From: Aselliscus stoliczkanus
Taxonomy: Eukaryota; Chordata; Mammalia; Chiroptera; Hipposideridae
NCBI GenBank assembly: GCA_033961575.1
Contig: CM066730.1
Location: 153,415,523-153,479,522, forward strand
Reading direction: 5' to 3'
DNA length: 64,000 bases
The position numbers were made by a program, and so were the translations under genes. This document shows, in pieces, positions 10,180-22,780 of this stretch. The stretch's first letter is position 1. Every line of letters begins with the position of its first letter. The notes below the pieces were generated by a model. That model ran no database searches. It was not told where the DNA came from and was given only the letters and a program-made list of their open reading frames with translations.

Positions 10180-10718
10180 GCACGGCCGGGCGCCTGCCTG
10201 CCTGCCTGGAGTGCCCCGAGTGGAAAAGGGGGTCTGACTGCCCACCGGACTGCGCACCCAGCGCTTGGGCCCCAGCACGCACCCTCCGTGAGGGTGGAGG
10301 CAGTGGGCTAGTGCACGGAGTTAACACACAGCCGGGACACCTGGTGTCACTCCAAGCCCTGCCTCCTGCAGAAGGACAGTTGGGCATCACCTCTCTGACC
10401 CGGAGCCTCAGCGGTAAAGTGAAGGGCGCTGGACCCCCTTTTCGACTCCACGTTCTTGGATTCTGTGTTCCTCTCCTCTCACACTCTCCCCCAATCTGAG
10501 CCATTCCAAGCCTCTGCCTGAATACCCCCCTCTCTCCTTGTGCAACCCACTGTGGTCATGGGTCCCTGGAGCTGCCAACCACTGGGGCCTCCACCCTGGC
10601 TGCCTGGGCCTTGAGATCGTTGGGCCTCCCGCCCTGGGAAGGGGAAGACTGTACTGCAGAGTGGAGCAATGCCCCATCTGGCTTCCAAAAACCAAAATAA
10701 AACTGGGTCACTTTACAG
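10180..10718 (+). other. CITED4: 3' UTR of CITED4
   Basis: Runs from the TGA stop to about 17 bases past the AATAAA signal. It is GC-rich at first, then ordinary. No repeat is inserted in it. Confidence 0.65.
10696..10701 (+). terminator. CITED4: CITED4 polyadenylation signal
   Basis: AATAAA about 520 bases after the stop codon, followed at 10720-10745 by a T-rich stretch suitable as the downstream element. It is the only canonical signal near the gene end. Confidence 0.75.
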
Positions 10719-10915
10719 TCTTGCATTTTCATTTCCTTATCACTCCAACCCTTGACTATAGTTCGCTTCTAGAGTCCTGAAGCTGTTGGGGACTCTGGGT
10801 GGGATGGAGGCCACAACCCCGGGCAGTGCCCAGGAGAGGAAATTGACAGTTTCTTTTAAAAATATCCGTGAGTTGTGCAACTATTATGTCATAATCTGGA
10901 AGGCAGAGGCTGCCA

Positions 10916-10929
10916 CCGCCAGGTGGCAG
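10916..10929 (+). promoter_or_regulatory. CTCF-like motif
   Basis: CCGCCAGGTGGCAG fits the CTCF core (CC-N-S-Y-AG-R-K-GGC-R-S) at every position. It lies about 200 bases after the CITED4 polyadenylation site, in non-repeat sequence. Prediction from motif only. Confidence 0.45.
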
Positions 10930-10998
10930 GGTAACCCAAGGGCACCAACGTTGAACTTCCCAGCTCCTGAGAGGAGTTGGGGGAGTTTGGGGGTGCTG

Positions 10999-11012
10999 TC
11001 GCCACCTGTTGC
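10999..11012 (-). promoter_or_regulatory. Second CTCF-like motif, opposite orientation
   Basis: On the minus strand the sequence reads GCAACAGGTGGCGA, which keeps the AGGTGGC centre but misses some outer positions. With the stronger site at 10916 it forms a convergent pair about 70 bases apart. Confidence 0.3.
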
Positions 11013-11059
11013 TGGAAGAAGACAGCACAGAAGGCCAGAAGGGAGCTGAGTGGTACATG

Positions 11060-11245
11060 AAGCATCAGAAAGCCCTGGCTTTGAACCATGGCTGCCCCCT
11101 TTATCCAAGACACCATCCATTCAGGTCTCTGAGGTTATTTCCTTGGAGAGAGATGGTCCGAGTCCCAGGTGGTTGTGAGGATCAAATGCAATGTGAGCCC
11201 TTCAGCACAGTGCCGGACACCTAGGCAGCTCTCCATCAATGACAG
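11060..11245 (+). repeat. MIR SINE
   Basis: Forward MIR remnant: 'ccctggctttgaaccatggc', 'aggtctctgaggttatttcc', 'gtgaggatcaaatgcaatg' and 'cagcacagtgccggacacct'. Confidence 0.5.
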
Positions 11246-11596
11246 CAATGATTATTCTGCAAATTGATGCTAGCTTTATTCCAGTCCCTATACCAACTGG
11301 TGCATGCCCGCATGATGTCACAGTCCAAGTGGGAGTAGGAGGGTGACAGGCTTGGAAATCAACTCATCTTGGCACAGGGAAGAAAGAATGTGATGAGGAC
11401 TAGAAAACAGGATGGCCCAGCAGGCAAGGCCAGAAGAGGGAGTAGTTTCAGCTGGGGGTGGAGTCAGTTCAGGCTACAGGGAGGTGGTGACATTTGGTGT
11501 GGTGAACAAGAGCCTTGAATGATCAGCACTGGAGAAGGTGACATGTAAGTGAAGAGCCCATTCAAAGGCAGGGAGGCATACAAGTACAGGGCATGT

Positions 11597-11690
11597 GGGG
11601 GAGGGGGATTGTCACTTCGAGGGGTAAAATGTATAACTGTTGCACTGTGTTGTACACCTGAAACTAATTAAAAAGTAAATTTAAAAAAAA
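11597..11690 (+). mobile_element. 5'-truncated L1 3' end
   Basis: Only about 94 bases of an L1 3' end, with 'tgttgcactgtgttgtacac', 'ctgaaactaattaaaaag' and a poly-A run. It is bracketed by a perfect 15-base direct repeat (11582-11596 and 11691-11705), the target-site duplication. A strongly truncated but recognisable L1 insertion. Confidence 0.8.
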
Positions 11691-12912
11691 AAGTACAGGG
11701 CATGTAGGGGAAGACATGGGGCCTCTAGAAGAGACCAAGAAGGTCTAATGGCTTTACAGCAACATTGTGAAGTAGGCACAGTCCCCCATTCCATTCTGTA
11801 GATGAGGGACGTGGAGCTTGCCCAGGCCTGGCGGGATTTGGCCTCAGTCCTGATGACCAGTGTGAGCTCCTGGCCACCCTCTGCTCTGGACTCCCAGGAA
11901 AGACCCCTAGGTGCTACAGGGGTATGTGAGAAAGACTGAAGCAGGGAGGAGGCGGGGTCAGGGATGGCAGGGATCCAGCTAGGATGGGGCAGTGGGGCTG
12001 GAGAGGGGAGAATGGATTCCGGAGACTATGGAGAGGAACACAGCACTGAGACCTTCTGTCCCCAGGGGTTGGGCTTCACTCTCCTGCCAAGCTTGTTTGT
12101 TGACATGACTCCCCCTCCAGCCTGTGAGTTCACCCAGAGCATACTCTGTCAGTGCCAGCTCTGGAATCACCAGGACAGGCGTGGAGTGGATGACAGGAGG
12201 CGTTTGGCAAATAAAGGTCTCCCCTAAGATAATGGGGCTTTCTGGGACAAGACAGGGAGGAAGGGCAGAGAGACTCCTGGAAAGGGACTGGCCTACGCTC
12301 TGGGCTCAGAAAGGCCAGTGTTTGCCCTGGCTTTGCCCAGGACCCCAGGCCAGAGACAGAAACTGGGGGGCTGCACTGGGGTGGGAGGATCTGGTCCTGA
12401 TCTGGCCACTGTCCTGATTGTCTTTTCTCAGGGCCTCAGTGTCTCCACCAGTAAAATGGGGCTAATATCCCTGCCCTGCTATTTCACAAGGCAATAAGCC
12501 TCACAATGAATGAGCAGCAAAGTCAGGGATGGGTTGATAGGCAGCTGGTAAACTCTGAAGTGCTCTCCATGTGGAAGGGATTACAATGAAAACCCAACAC
12601 CTGCCTCTTTCTAGAGTTAAGCAGGGAGGTAAAAGAGGGAGTCCAGCTGCTGAGTGATTTCCCACCCCCCATCCCTCCCAGAGGGGCTACCGACAAGTCG
12701 GACAGCAAACAGGTAGACAGAGGCTGGGGCAATTCCTGACACGGGAGGATCCTGAGCCTCCCAGCTAGAGGGGAGGATGGAGTGTCCTTCCTGCCAGCAC
12801 ATGGAGGCTTGTATTCTGACAGCCTCAGGGTCCAGTTGCAGAAGTGGCTCTCACGGGCTGCCTGACCTCGAGCAAGTCACCCTACCTTCTGAGTCTTGGT
12901 CTTCCTATGGTA

Positions 12913-13066
12913 AAGGCATACCTGGGAGACACTGTGGGTTCAGTTTCAGACCCCCACAATAAAGTGAGTCGTAATATTTTTGCGTGCCTTTGACTTATTT
13001 AAAAAAACAAAACGCAACATCTGAGAAACACGATAAAGCAAAGTGCAATAAAACGAGGCATGCCTT
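12913..13066. mobile_element. Tigger-like DNA transposon (internally deleted)
   Basis: Flanked by TA on both sides (12911-12912 and 13067-13068). Ends are inverted copies of AAGGCATRCCT. Interior 'caataaagtgagtcg' and 'gcaataaaacgagg' are the repeated motifs of TcMar-Tigger elements. No transposase remains. Confidence 0.75.
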
Positions 13067-13689
13067 TAATCACACCAGCTTCCTGTGGACCAAACAGGTA
13101 TCTCTCGCCTCTTTCCTGGGCCTACCTCCTAAAGCAACCTGTTGCCCTCAGTCCTGTTGATTTTTACTCTCATAAATGGGCTGGGTCTTTGGGTCTGGGA
13201 GATACATCATAGTGTCCAGCACAAGCCCGGGGTGGACAGGAGGGTAAGGCGATATCAGAAGAGTCGGAACAGCAAGTGCCTCCTTAAGTTGTGCTCTGGA
13301 TGCCCCGTTTGCCTCTCCCTAGTACCAGACCTGACTAGCACTCCCCCTATTAGAAGTAAAAGCTTCTTTTTAGACAACATCAACCATTTAAGGTTGATAT
13401 AATGAAACTCTATAATAAAGTACCTACAACATGGTAGATTTGTGATCATTGAGAGTGCCGCCATTATCATTATTATCATTCCAACTTGGCCAAGTGTGCA
13501 ACATTTGTTGAATATGTTAAATGAACAGTCTGAACCTCATCTGTTCCCAGGCAGCTTAGGTCATTTAGTTGATTACTAAATACAGTAATCCCCTTGAATT
13601 CCTTAATCCCTTCTTACCTAATTTTATGCCACCCCACTGTTAGAAATGTTGGGTCAGAATTACTGCTAACTGTAGGACTAAGTCAGAAT

Positions 13690-13885
13690 TTGTTGAGTGC
13701 CTACTATGTGCAGGCCTGATGGGACCTAACAGCACCTAGTAGGTGCTCTTTCTCTTCCAGCCTCTCCTTTAACTGCCACTCAACCCTATAAATGAGCACA
13801 GCTAGGTAGTTTCATCCCCATTCCAGAGGTCAGGCAATTGGGGCTCTGACAGTGAATTACTCTTCCAAGTCACACCCCGGGAAGT
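13690..13885 (-). repeat. MIR SINE, antisense
   Basis: Reverse MIR: 'gttgagtgcctactatgtgc', 'agtttcatccccattccaga' and 'ggcaattggggctctgacag'. Confidence 0.5.
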
Positions 13886-13974
13886 GGTGGAGTGAGCATA
13901 CCCATTCTGGTATATATATCCAGGGCCCTTCTCCTTCCTAGGCTGGGGTGGCCAAGGACCTGAGCCTGAGTAGA

Positions 13975-14135
13975 ACAAGAGCAGAGTCCCAGGTCTGGTT
14001 CTGCCATTTTGTGACCAGGGATGCAGAGGAAGTCGCTGAGCCTCTTTAGGCCTCAGTTTCTTCTTCTGTACAATGGGAAGAATGACCCCAACCTCAGAGG
14101 TATGTGTGCAAAAATTTACATAAATAAGACATGGT
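13975..14135 (+). repeat. MIR SINE
   Basis: Forward MIR: 'cccaggtctggttctgccat', 'ctctttaggcctcagtttct', 'tctgtacaatgggaagaatg'. Confidence 0.6.
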
Positions 14136-15604
14136 TTCTGAGAGCACATTGCAAACAGCAGTGCTGTTTGGCTGGGGTGAGTTGGGGGTGAACAGCCATG
14201 CCCTCTACCCCTAAGCAGCTGACCTGGAGAGAAGAGACCTGCACACACTTTGGAACTTGATATGTGGGCCAGCCTGGAGCGTGCAATGTAGAGACACATA
14301 TGTCGAGGCTTCGGGGCAGGTGCTGCTGAGCAGCTCAGGGTCTGGGAAGCCCTGAGAGCCGGTGGCGATGAAAGGGGAGGGTGTGAGTCAACTTGGGGAG
14401 GACATCCAGGGAAAGGCCCAAGGCCCAAAGTGCCCTGGCAGATAAAGGAAATAAAGGAAGCTGCTCTGAGCTTACTCCCCTCATCTGTCAAGTGGAGATG
14501 CCACAGGCTTCTGGTGAGAATGAATTCAGGTGATGTTAAGTGCCTGCCTCTGTGTGCTGCTCACACGGAAGCTGTTGCTGGGAAACATGACCACAGAGAT
14601 GAGGAGGGGCGAGCCTGGTCCCAGCCAGCCTCCCGGTGCCTTCCCACCCTCCACTCCAGTCACTCCAGGCTCCTGGCTCCTGATACACAATGCTCCTTAT
14701 GCCTCTGTGCCTGGGCCTCTACTGTTTCCTTGGCCTGAAATGCCCTCCTCGAGGCCTGTTCCCCCTGTGAAAGGCCTATTTCATCACATTTCAGGGTTGA
14801 TGAGGAGTCTTTCCTCCTGGACCTTAAGGTTCTGAGGACAGGGCCTGATTCCTCATTGTCCCACCGCACCCCATGTGTGGCTCAGAGTGAGTGTTAGAAA
14901 GTGCAGAAGTGGGTGGCCGCTTCCTGACCCTGAGCTGGGAGCCGAGGCTGAAAGAGGGTTTGGGGCTGGAGTCTGAGTTAGAGTTGGGAACTCTGAGCTC
15001 TTGACCCAATATGGCCATGAATCTGTGACCCTAGACACATTATTTGAGCTCTGTAAACCCTCCTACCTCACAGGCGCTGGGATACTGAGACTGAACTGAG
15101 GGAGGAGGGCAGGGAAGGGCAATGCTTCCCTAGCCCACCATCGTGTGGAGCCAGCACCGCGGGGACAGGGGCTTGCTGTGTGCTTTCTCCTTCCGTCCTC
15201 ACAACAACCCTGGGGAGTGGGTAGAGTTTGGGGCCTCATTCTGGTCTGCTGGTCCCATTCTAGGCAGCTGAAGCTCAGAGAGGCTAGGCAACCTATTCAA
15301 CAACATACAGGGCTCTTGGGAAGAAGTTGTTCTTATCTGTTGGATGAGGGGAGGTTGGACATCAATAAGTATGAAGTCCAGATATCCCTCACGTGGTGTG
15401 GCCAAGGTGGGGCAGGGAGTCCTACACAGCTCATTCATTAGAGGGTGGCCTTCGAGCAACTTACTCCTTTGGCTCTTCCTAGTGAGCTGCTCTGGCTGGG
15501 GGCCCTGCCACAAAATTGGCACACCCAGGCAACTGGCACATTCGGGTTGCAGGCCCCTCCCCTTGGCACCCCAGCCTACCCTGGCCAGACACAGAAGATG
15601 AGCC

Positions 15605-16690
15605 AATCCTTGTTTGTTTTGAAAACAAACACATTGTTTTTAGTCAAAAGTAATATATGCTTGAGGAAATTCAAACAATTTAGAAAATATAAAGTGAAAA
15701 GTCAAAGACTCACTCCCCTCCCCTCCAGTTTTTCCACACACATACAGGTAATGTGTACATTATGTTATACACATAATATACACCTCTTTTATACATAAAT
15801 GGGATTATACTATTTTATATAATTGGATTTACTTCACTTAGTACACTTTGGAAATCTCCACCTGTCAGTAAATATGGCTCTACCTTAATTTTTTTTTAAT
15901 GTATTTTTTAAAAATGTATTATTTATTTTTTTGTTTGTTTGTTTGTTTGTTGAGGGCAGTGTCACTGGCCCTCATATGTGGGACCCAAACCGTGGCCACC
16001 GGCTTCCCAAGCCAGCACTTAACCACCGTGCCCCTCGCCTGGCCCTACCTTAGTTTTTTTAATGACTGCATTGTGCATAATCTACTTAACCAACCTCCTA
16101 CAGCTGGAAATTTAGCTTGTTTCCTGAATTCCACTATTACAGGTAATGCTACAAGGTGCTTCCTTGTATATTTACCCTTGAATACCTGTGGGAACATCTC
16201 TGTAGAATGGATTCCTAGAAGGGGAATTACTGGATCAGAAGATGTGAGCAAATAAAATTGTGGTAGTTGCTGCCACATAGTTCCCTGAGTATCTCTGAAT
16301 GTCTGATCCATTCACCTTCCTGCCAAGGGCTGTGTGAGAGTGCCTGCTGCCTCCCGCCCTTGACTCCAACCGACATTAGCAATGTCTTTAATTTTTACCC
16401 CTCTAAATGAAAAAAAAAATTATTTAATTTCTATTTCTTTGATTGTCCATAAAGACATCTATTTCTTCTCCTAAGAATTACTTGTTCATTTCCTTGCCCA
16501 TATTTGTACTGGGTTGTCCTTTTGTTATTGATTTATGAATTCATTATATATTGTGAATAGTAAACCTTTGTCTTTTGTAAATGTTGTAAATATCCTCTCC
16601 TGATCTGTTGTTGATTATTTGACTTTGTTTATGCTATCCTTTGCCTTTTGGAAGTTAATTTCTATGTCAACAAATCTCCCCTTTTTTTCC
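15605..16690 (+). repeat. Old L1 3' fragment, split by a SINE
   Basis: AT-rich forward L1 sequence. Recognisable parts include 'gaatggattcctagaagggg' with 'attactggatcagaa', 'tatttctttgattgtccata', 'cttgttcatttccttgccca', 'gggttgtccttttgttattg' and 'cctttgtcttttgtaaatg'. A SINE sits within it at 15896-16045. Coding potential is lost. Confidence 0.65.
15896..16045 (-). mobile_element. Short tRNA-derived SINE
   Basis: The minus strand reads GGCCAGGCGAGGGGC..., a tRNA-like head, then 'gagggccagtgacactgccc' and an A-rich tail with a CAAA repeat. It is flanked by 'taccttarttttttt' on both sides (15881-15895 and 16046-16060), differing at one base. It disrupts an old L1. Confidence 0.8.
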
Positions 16691-16829
16691 CTCCCTAGCT
16701 TCTGGGTTTAAATTAAGGACAGGAACACTCTGGCTCTCCTCACAGCTCGTCAGAGGTGCCTTCAGAGCTGTGCTTTTCCCAGGGCTCTGTAGGACAAGCC
16801 CAGGTTTGGGGGGGGCTCATGCAGACCTG

Positions 16830-17045
16830 GGTTTAAATTCTGGTCTCAAACTACATATAGGACATCTTTCAAAGCCACTTACCTCTCTGAGCCTCTGTTT
16901 TTGTTGTTCATTTTAATCTAAAATATGTACCAATATATACACACCCAACTGGTCAGATTAAATGGGCTAAAGGCTAATAATGTGTGCTCAGCACAGTGCC
17001 TGGCACGCGGTAAGTTTCTAGTAAGTGATAATTGGTTCCAACATT
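16830..17045 (+). repeat. MIR SINE
   Basis: Forward MIR: 'agacctgggtttaaattctg', 'agccacttacctctctgagc', 'gctcagcacagtgcctggca' and a 'taataatgtg' end. Confidence 0.6.
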
Positions 17046-18259
17046 AGTTCAATAGATGCTGAGTCAGCAGGAGCTGTTAACAGTGTCCAGAAAAGGAGTC
17101 CAGAGTGGGGAGCGTGACTTCAGAGCATGTCCCCCGTAAATGACGGAAGGATGGGGCTCCTCAGCTTGCAGAGGGAGACCCAGAGGTAGAAGTGTACGTC
17201 GGCTATTTATGCCTTCCAGGATCCAGCCACCCTTCTCCTGGTGATAGGCAATGTGGGGAACCACCTGTCCATGATTTAGTTTTGGTTAGTTTACCTAGTC
17301 CCCCATATGTGATTCAAATTAAAATAATACTAAATTGTAAAATGAGTGTAAGGAATCCCAAAAAGTTCTTCCATTTCCCATGACTATTTTGAAATAGCGA
17401 TGCTTTACCTCCTCCTCATCTTCTTCACCTCAAAGTCTTTCAAATCTGCAGCTAGTGTCCTAACCACATGAGCTGTCTGCTTGTTAGGTTATCTAGTAGT
17501 GACTCATAATCTCTTACCTAACTCTCCCAGGGGTCTGACTTAGTATATTATTATTCCAGGTTATGTAGAGGCAAGGAAACCAAGGCTCACAGAGGTGAGG
17601 TGGCTTGCCTGCTACCACACAACTAGTAATTTATTAAGTTAAAATATTTAATGTACTTAGGAAAGTACACATAGCAAGAGATATTTAAGTGTTAGCTCAG
17701 CTGCTGCTGTAACAAGGGGAACCAGAACATTTTAAAAGTGAAACAAAGATTTCTTTCTAGTTCCACCCAGTCATTCAGACCCAGATTGCTTCCTTCTTGT
17801 TGTTCTGCCATTCACGACCCCAACCTCACGAGCCAAGGTGACTGCTCAAAGTCCAACTTGGCTTTATTTGGGGGCAAGGATTTGTCTGTGGAGTGGAGTC
17901 CGAGTCATGGACACCTACACATCCAGCTCTCAGGGAGATGAGGGTAAGGAGGTGAACACACCCACTGTTTTTAGTCCAGGTACACACATCACTTCTGGTC
18001 AGATTCTCTTGATAAGGATTTAATCACATGACCTTGCTTAGCCATAAAGGAGCCGGGGAAATAGAGTTTCCAGCTGGCAACCACGTGTTCATCAATAACT
18101 CAGTCACTATTGAAGATAGGATTTGGTGGACAACCAGCAGTCCCTACCAGTGAGTTGTAGTAATAAGCAGCTAAGCTGAGATTAGAACTCAAATTTCCTA
18201 TGCCCCAGCATACTTGGTGGGGGTAGGAAAGACGTCAGACCTGAGTCCTATATAAAAAA

Positions 18260-18450
18260 AACTGTTGGAACGTAGAAGAGTTGGTATCCGTCAGTCATCA
18301 CTGTGAATGAGCACCTTGGGTAATTCACTTCCCTTCTTTGAGTCTCAGCTTCCTTACCTGTGAGATAGGGATAATAATGGGACTTACCCATGGGTGGCTG
18401 CTGTGAAAGCACTCCCCAAAGTTTGTAATACATACTAGGCACTCACATGG
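18260..18450 (+). repeat. MIR SINE
   Basis: Forward MIR: 'ttgggtaattcacttccctt', 'tttgagtctcagcttcctta', 'tgtgagatagggataataat' and 'atacatactaggcactca'. Confidence 0.5.
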
Positions 18451-19350
18451 TGGAATGGAGGGGGAAGAATTTGGACATGAGCACATGAGAGAAAGAAATT
18501 CCAGGGGAGATGACAATGTGTGCAATGAATAGATAAGGCTTAATTGGGAAATGCGACAAGTCCCATATGGTTAGCACGTAGGGTGGATGCTCTGAGGGGC
18601 CAGGGATACATTTGAAGTAGGCAAGGATCAAAGAGGGATGACCCTTGAGGGGCTTGAACTGGATCCTGTTGGTAATGGGCAACCAGGGAATATATGAGCA
18701 GGATGGGAAAAGAGTTATTTGTGTTTTGGAAATATCACTCTGACTACTGTGAGTAGAATGGATTTGAAAGGGACACATTGGAAAAATGGAGAGTGCTGAG
18801 AAGGCTGTCCCACTGATTCAAGAAAGGATGAGGGCCCTAGGACAGGTGGTGGCAAGGTGAGGTAGATGGAAGAGATGGTAAAGACAGAAGTGATATGTTG
18901 GGTCATCCGGGGTTGATGTCCAGGTAAAGGCAGGCCAGGTGAATGGGCCAAGAGCTCAGTAGTGAGGTCTGGATTGAGAATAACCATGTTTTGGAGTTAT
19001 TAGTGTGTCCATGGTTGCCATAGGAATGATGACACAGTAATTAAAGAAAGTGGCCAAGGACAGAAACTTGGGTAACACAGACATTTAGGAGAAGGGAGGC
19101 ACAGAGACTGAGACGGGGCAGCTAGGAGGGCAGGAGGAGAACCAGAAAAGAAGATGCCAAATAAGCCAAGGAGCGTGTTTCCTGGAGGAGGCGTGTTCAG
19201 CAGTGTCTAATGCCGTAAAGTCAAGCAAAATGGGGGAGGAAAAGAGGCTAGTCAATTTCAAAGACGTCTTTGTCAGAGAAGTTTCAGGAGAGTGGGGGGC
19301 AGGAGCCCAGAGGCAGTGGGTCAGCAGGAGGTGGGAAAAGAGGAAGGAAG
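18450..19350 (-). repeat. L2 LINE fragment, antisense
   Basis: Antisense L2 coding region: 'gaaattccaggggagatgac', 'aaatatcactctgactactg', 'taatgccgtaaagtcaagca' and neighbouring blocks in the expected order. The frame is degraded by many stops. Confidence 0.6.
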
Positions 19351-20786
19351 ATTCGCAAAGGTAAGCGGCTGGTTTAAGTCATCTTTGGGACCTCCATGTT
19401 TTTATGAGTGGAGTGACTCATATCTGGGCTTCTTCTGGGTATTACCTCTGGGTCCAGCTAGAGATGGGGTGCAACACCTCCCTTTGCTCAGGTGGTGGCA
19501 GCACCATACCAGGTGACACAACCTGGACCAACACATTGCACATAAATGTATTTTCAGGGAAATAAAGCTTAGTTTCTGGAACACACCCAAGATTTGGGGA
19601 GTGGGGCTGGGTGGGGGGTTACCATCTTGAATGAAAGCCGTGGGCAGAGGAAACTGAATGGAACTTTGGGTGCAAATTCTGCCTCTGTTGCTTAATGGCT
19701 GTGTGACCTTGAGCAAGTCCTGATGCCTTTTTGGCAAACTGGGGATGATGACAAGCCCAAACCTACCTCTCAGGTCACTGTGAGTCTCTGAAGGAGAGTG
19801 GTTGTGTCTGATGGCCTGATGAGCCGATTTAAGGCAGCGGCGGGCAGACTCAGAAGTGGAGGCAGTGGATCCAGACCCAACAATGCCAGAGGGGTGCCCT
19901 TGGTCTCACAAAGACTGGACAGAGCAGTGTTTTTCGAATCAGGAAAGCTGGGTTCAGCTTTTGCAGATGAGGGAACCAAGGTTCACAGAGAGGAGAAATG
20001 ACCTTCCCAGGGTCACATCCTTCAAACAGGCAAAGGCATCAAAACCAAAATGTGGAAAAGAATTTGATGTTTAATATATATTTTTCAAAGTTGCATCCTG
20101 AGAAAAATCAGATCTCTGTAGGACTTCTTTGCCACTATGGTGTCATCTGTGTTTTCTGCACGTAGGACTTCTGAAGATGACCCTCTCCTCTCGCCCTTGT
20201 TCAACCTTCACATTCTGAGAGCACCCCCACATCTGCCCCTTTCCCCCAGAGATGACATGGGGCAGGTTAAGAACCTGAGAGGAGGAAGGCCACCCAAGGA
20301 CAAGCCTAGGGGTCAAGAGATGTGGGCTAAGCTCTGGGGTGTGCCCTGGCTTACTGTGCCTCAGTTTCTCCATCTGCAAAATGCAGCTGTTGAACCTGCC
20401 AGTCCCTGGGAGCCTTGGCAGCTCTGACTTTTTATGAAAGCTTTACTTTCCCTTGAGCTTCCCCGACCACCCCCCTAAAGTTGCCTCCCTAAGGCTGTCA
20501 CTATCCCATTTTCATTTTATTCTCTTCACAGCACTTATTACTCCCTGAAATTATCTTGTTTTTTATTTATTTTCTGTCTAGACAGTAATCTACTGTCTAC
20601 TCCATGTGAACAGGGACTTTGTGAGTCTGAGAGAGCCTCTGTGACCTTGGTACCTAAAACAGTGCTTGGCACATAGTAGAGATGAACAAACAATTGTAGA
20701 ATAAATGAATGAAGGACAGAGGACATGACCTCTTTGTGGGGCAAGTCCTGGAGTACCCACTTCTCAACCTGTGAACTGCTCAGTTC

Positions 20787-20797
20787 TGCCTGCCTGC

Positions 20798-20863
<66 letters not shown>
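20787..20863 (+). repeat. Compound tetranucleotide microsatellite
   Basis: Starts as (TGCC)n, passes into (TGTC)n, then about twelve uninterrupted (TATC) units. The pure TATC block is likely to vary in length between individuals. Confidence 0.97.
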
Positions 20864-21565
20864 CCACCTCCTCCGGACATACTGGTCTTCATGGTAGGGT
20901 GTCCTGGCCCTGAAAGTCCAGCCGCCTTCCTGGCTCCAGGCTGGCACTGTAACACCAAGCCAAGGTCTTTACTGACGCCTTGTGGCTGTGGCGCCACATA
21001 ACAGGGACCAGCAGGACTCTCAGGTGGAGGGGATTGACCCCAGGTGGCCCTGCTTCCCTCCTGTCCTGCCAACCAGCGTTTATTAATCTATATGCGCAGA
21101 TTTGTGCAGGGGATGGTGAGGACCGCAGACAAGAAGCAGATGTTTTTCATGCCCTCCAGGAGCTGAAGAGAACCCGGAGAAGAGGAGGCGGGGGATGGGG
21201 GGTCATGTGGTCCAGGAGACGAGCTGAAGGGAGTTTGGTGGGAGTGAGGGTCAGAGGGAAGCGCAGAGCCCGCCAGGTTCTGCACAGGCAGGGCAGCCTG
21301 GTCTCAGGCCTCAGGACCTTCCCCCCAGGATATCTACTTCCCGGCAATCTCCCCCACCTCCAGGAAACGCTCCGTAGCTCCCACCCACTTAAGAGGCTGT
21401 GTGGGGAAAAAGAGAAAGAAAGAGAAGAGGAGGTTCGTCTGGTGCCCAGAGAAGCCATTTGGGACAAAAACAGATGTTTCAGGAGAGTTTAAAGAGTGAC
21501 CTGCTTTGTGACATGCAATGCAAATCTTTGGCTTCACTGCTTCCAGTAAAATCCACCTTACTCGC

Positions 21566-21900
21566 TGTATTAGTCAAGTCTTGCTGTGGTAATTCTGTGT
21601 AACAAACAAACCCCAAATCTCAGTGGCCTATAAAGCCAAATATTATTTCACATCCTAAGTCTCTAGGTCAACAACAGTTCAGCTGATGCTGACCAGGCCA
21701 GACTGGCCTCCTGACTTCGACTCTGGTTCAGGTCTGCTCAACGTGACTGAATTCTGGACCCAGGATGAAGGAACAACAGCTATCTGAGTCTTCTCATGTT
21801 GGAGGAAGGAAGCACCAAGAGGTCTGGCAGAACTTGCCACACCCCATATGGCCTTATCTTGGAATCAGCACCCTGTTCTTTCCCCCCCACACACATTCCA
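21566..21900 (-). mobile_element. MaLR/MLT-type LTR-like fragment, antisense
   Basis: Opens with 'tgtattagtcaagtcttgct' and 'gtaacaaacaaaccccaaat', the same type of end as the element at 3384. The family call is uncertain, and the far boundary is approximate. Confidence 0.4.
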
Positions 21901-22780
21901 CTGGCCAGTTAGTCCCATGGTCAAGCCCACATCAGTGGGATGGTGGAGTGAAGCTGTGGTGCTCAGACGCCCCCTTCAGGGCCAGCGTCCCCACTCCCCA
22001 GCTACTGGGACTCTCCAGCTGCTGAGTCGAAACTGTCACTCACTGGGAATTGCCCTTGAACATAGGGAGCTGCCTCACCCAAAATCAGGCCCCTCCCAGG
22101 GCCAGTGATTGGCTGATGCATGGAAACCAAGGCCTGCCTCCTTCCCTCAATTTAGCTCAACTCGGAAGGGCTAGCTGAGCTCCAGAGCTCCTGAAGATCA
22201 GCAGATGCTCCGTTTAAATCACATTGCAGATCAGCTTCTCCCTCGGCCCAGTCTTGCCTTCCTGGCATCTTTACAGATGAAGCTTCTGAGAGTCCCGCAC
22301 GATAAACCTGCACTCTATCTCCACACCCGGTTGTAGGAAACCCATTGTAAGACAGGTAGGGAATTATACTCCGCCCCAAGGTAGCCATGGTAACGATGAG
22401 GAAGGAAGACTTTCAGACAAATCATTCAATCTAATACCATCATTAAAAAATGTGTCGTGGAGACAGATTTGACTTATTTTGGCTGCAACAAAATTCTGGG
22501 CACATACTCAACATTACACAGGGTCAGAATTGAGGCCACATCTGAGAGGTCTCATGTTTTGGTTGCAATGATTGTATCTTTTATACTGGGGTTCCAAATA
22601 TTGTAGCAAAGGTTCTGGGGCTTAGAAAAAAAGGTTTCCCAACCACTTGGTTCCATGGTGTCTAGACATATGCCTGGATCTGTGCAGCTGACACGGGGCA
22701 AGCCCCAGAAAGAATTCTCAGCCCTGTGCATTTACAGCAGATAGGGGGGCTACATTGGTGGGTAAAACCCCCACTCCAGG

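Larger units (their letters stand above)
9225..10200. promoter_or_regulatory. CITED4: CpG island over CITED4 promoter and CDS
   Basis: CpG dinucleotides are dense from about 9225 to 10200, in contrast to the CpG-poor flanks. The island covers the promoter, 5' UTR and whole coding sequence of CITED4, as is typical for this gene. Confidence 0.8.

Noticed and set aside
20787..20863. CRISPR-like or regulatory direct repeats
   Set aside because: A simple tetranucleotide microsatellite with no spacers.
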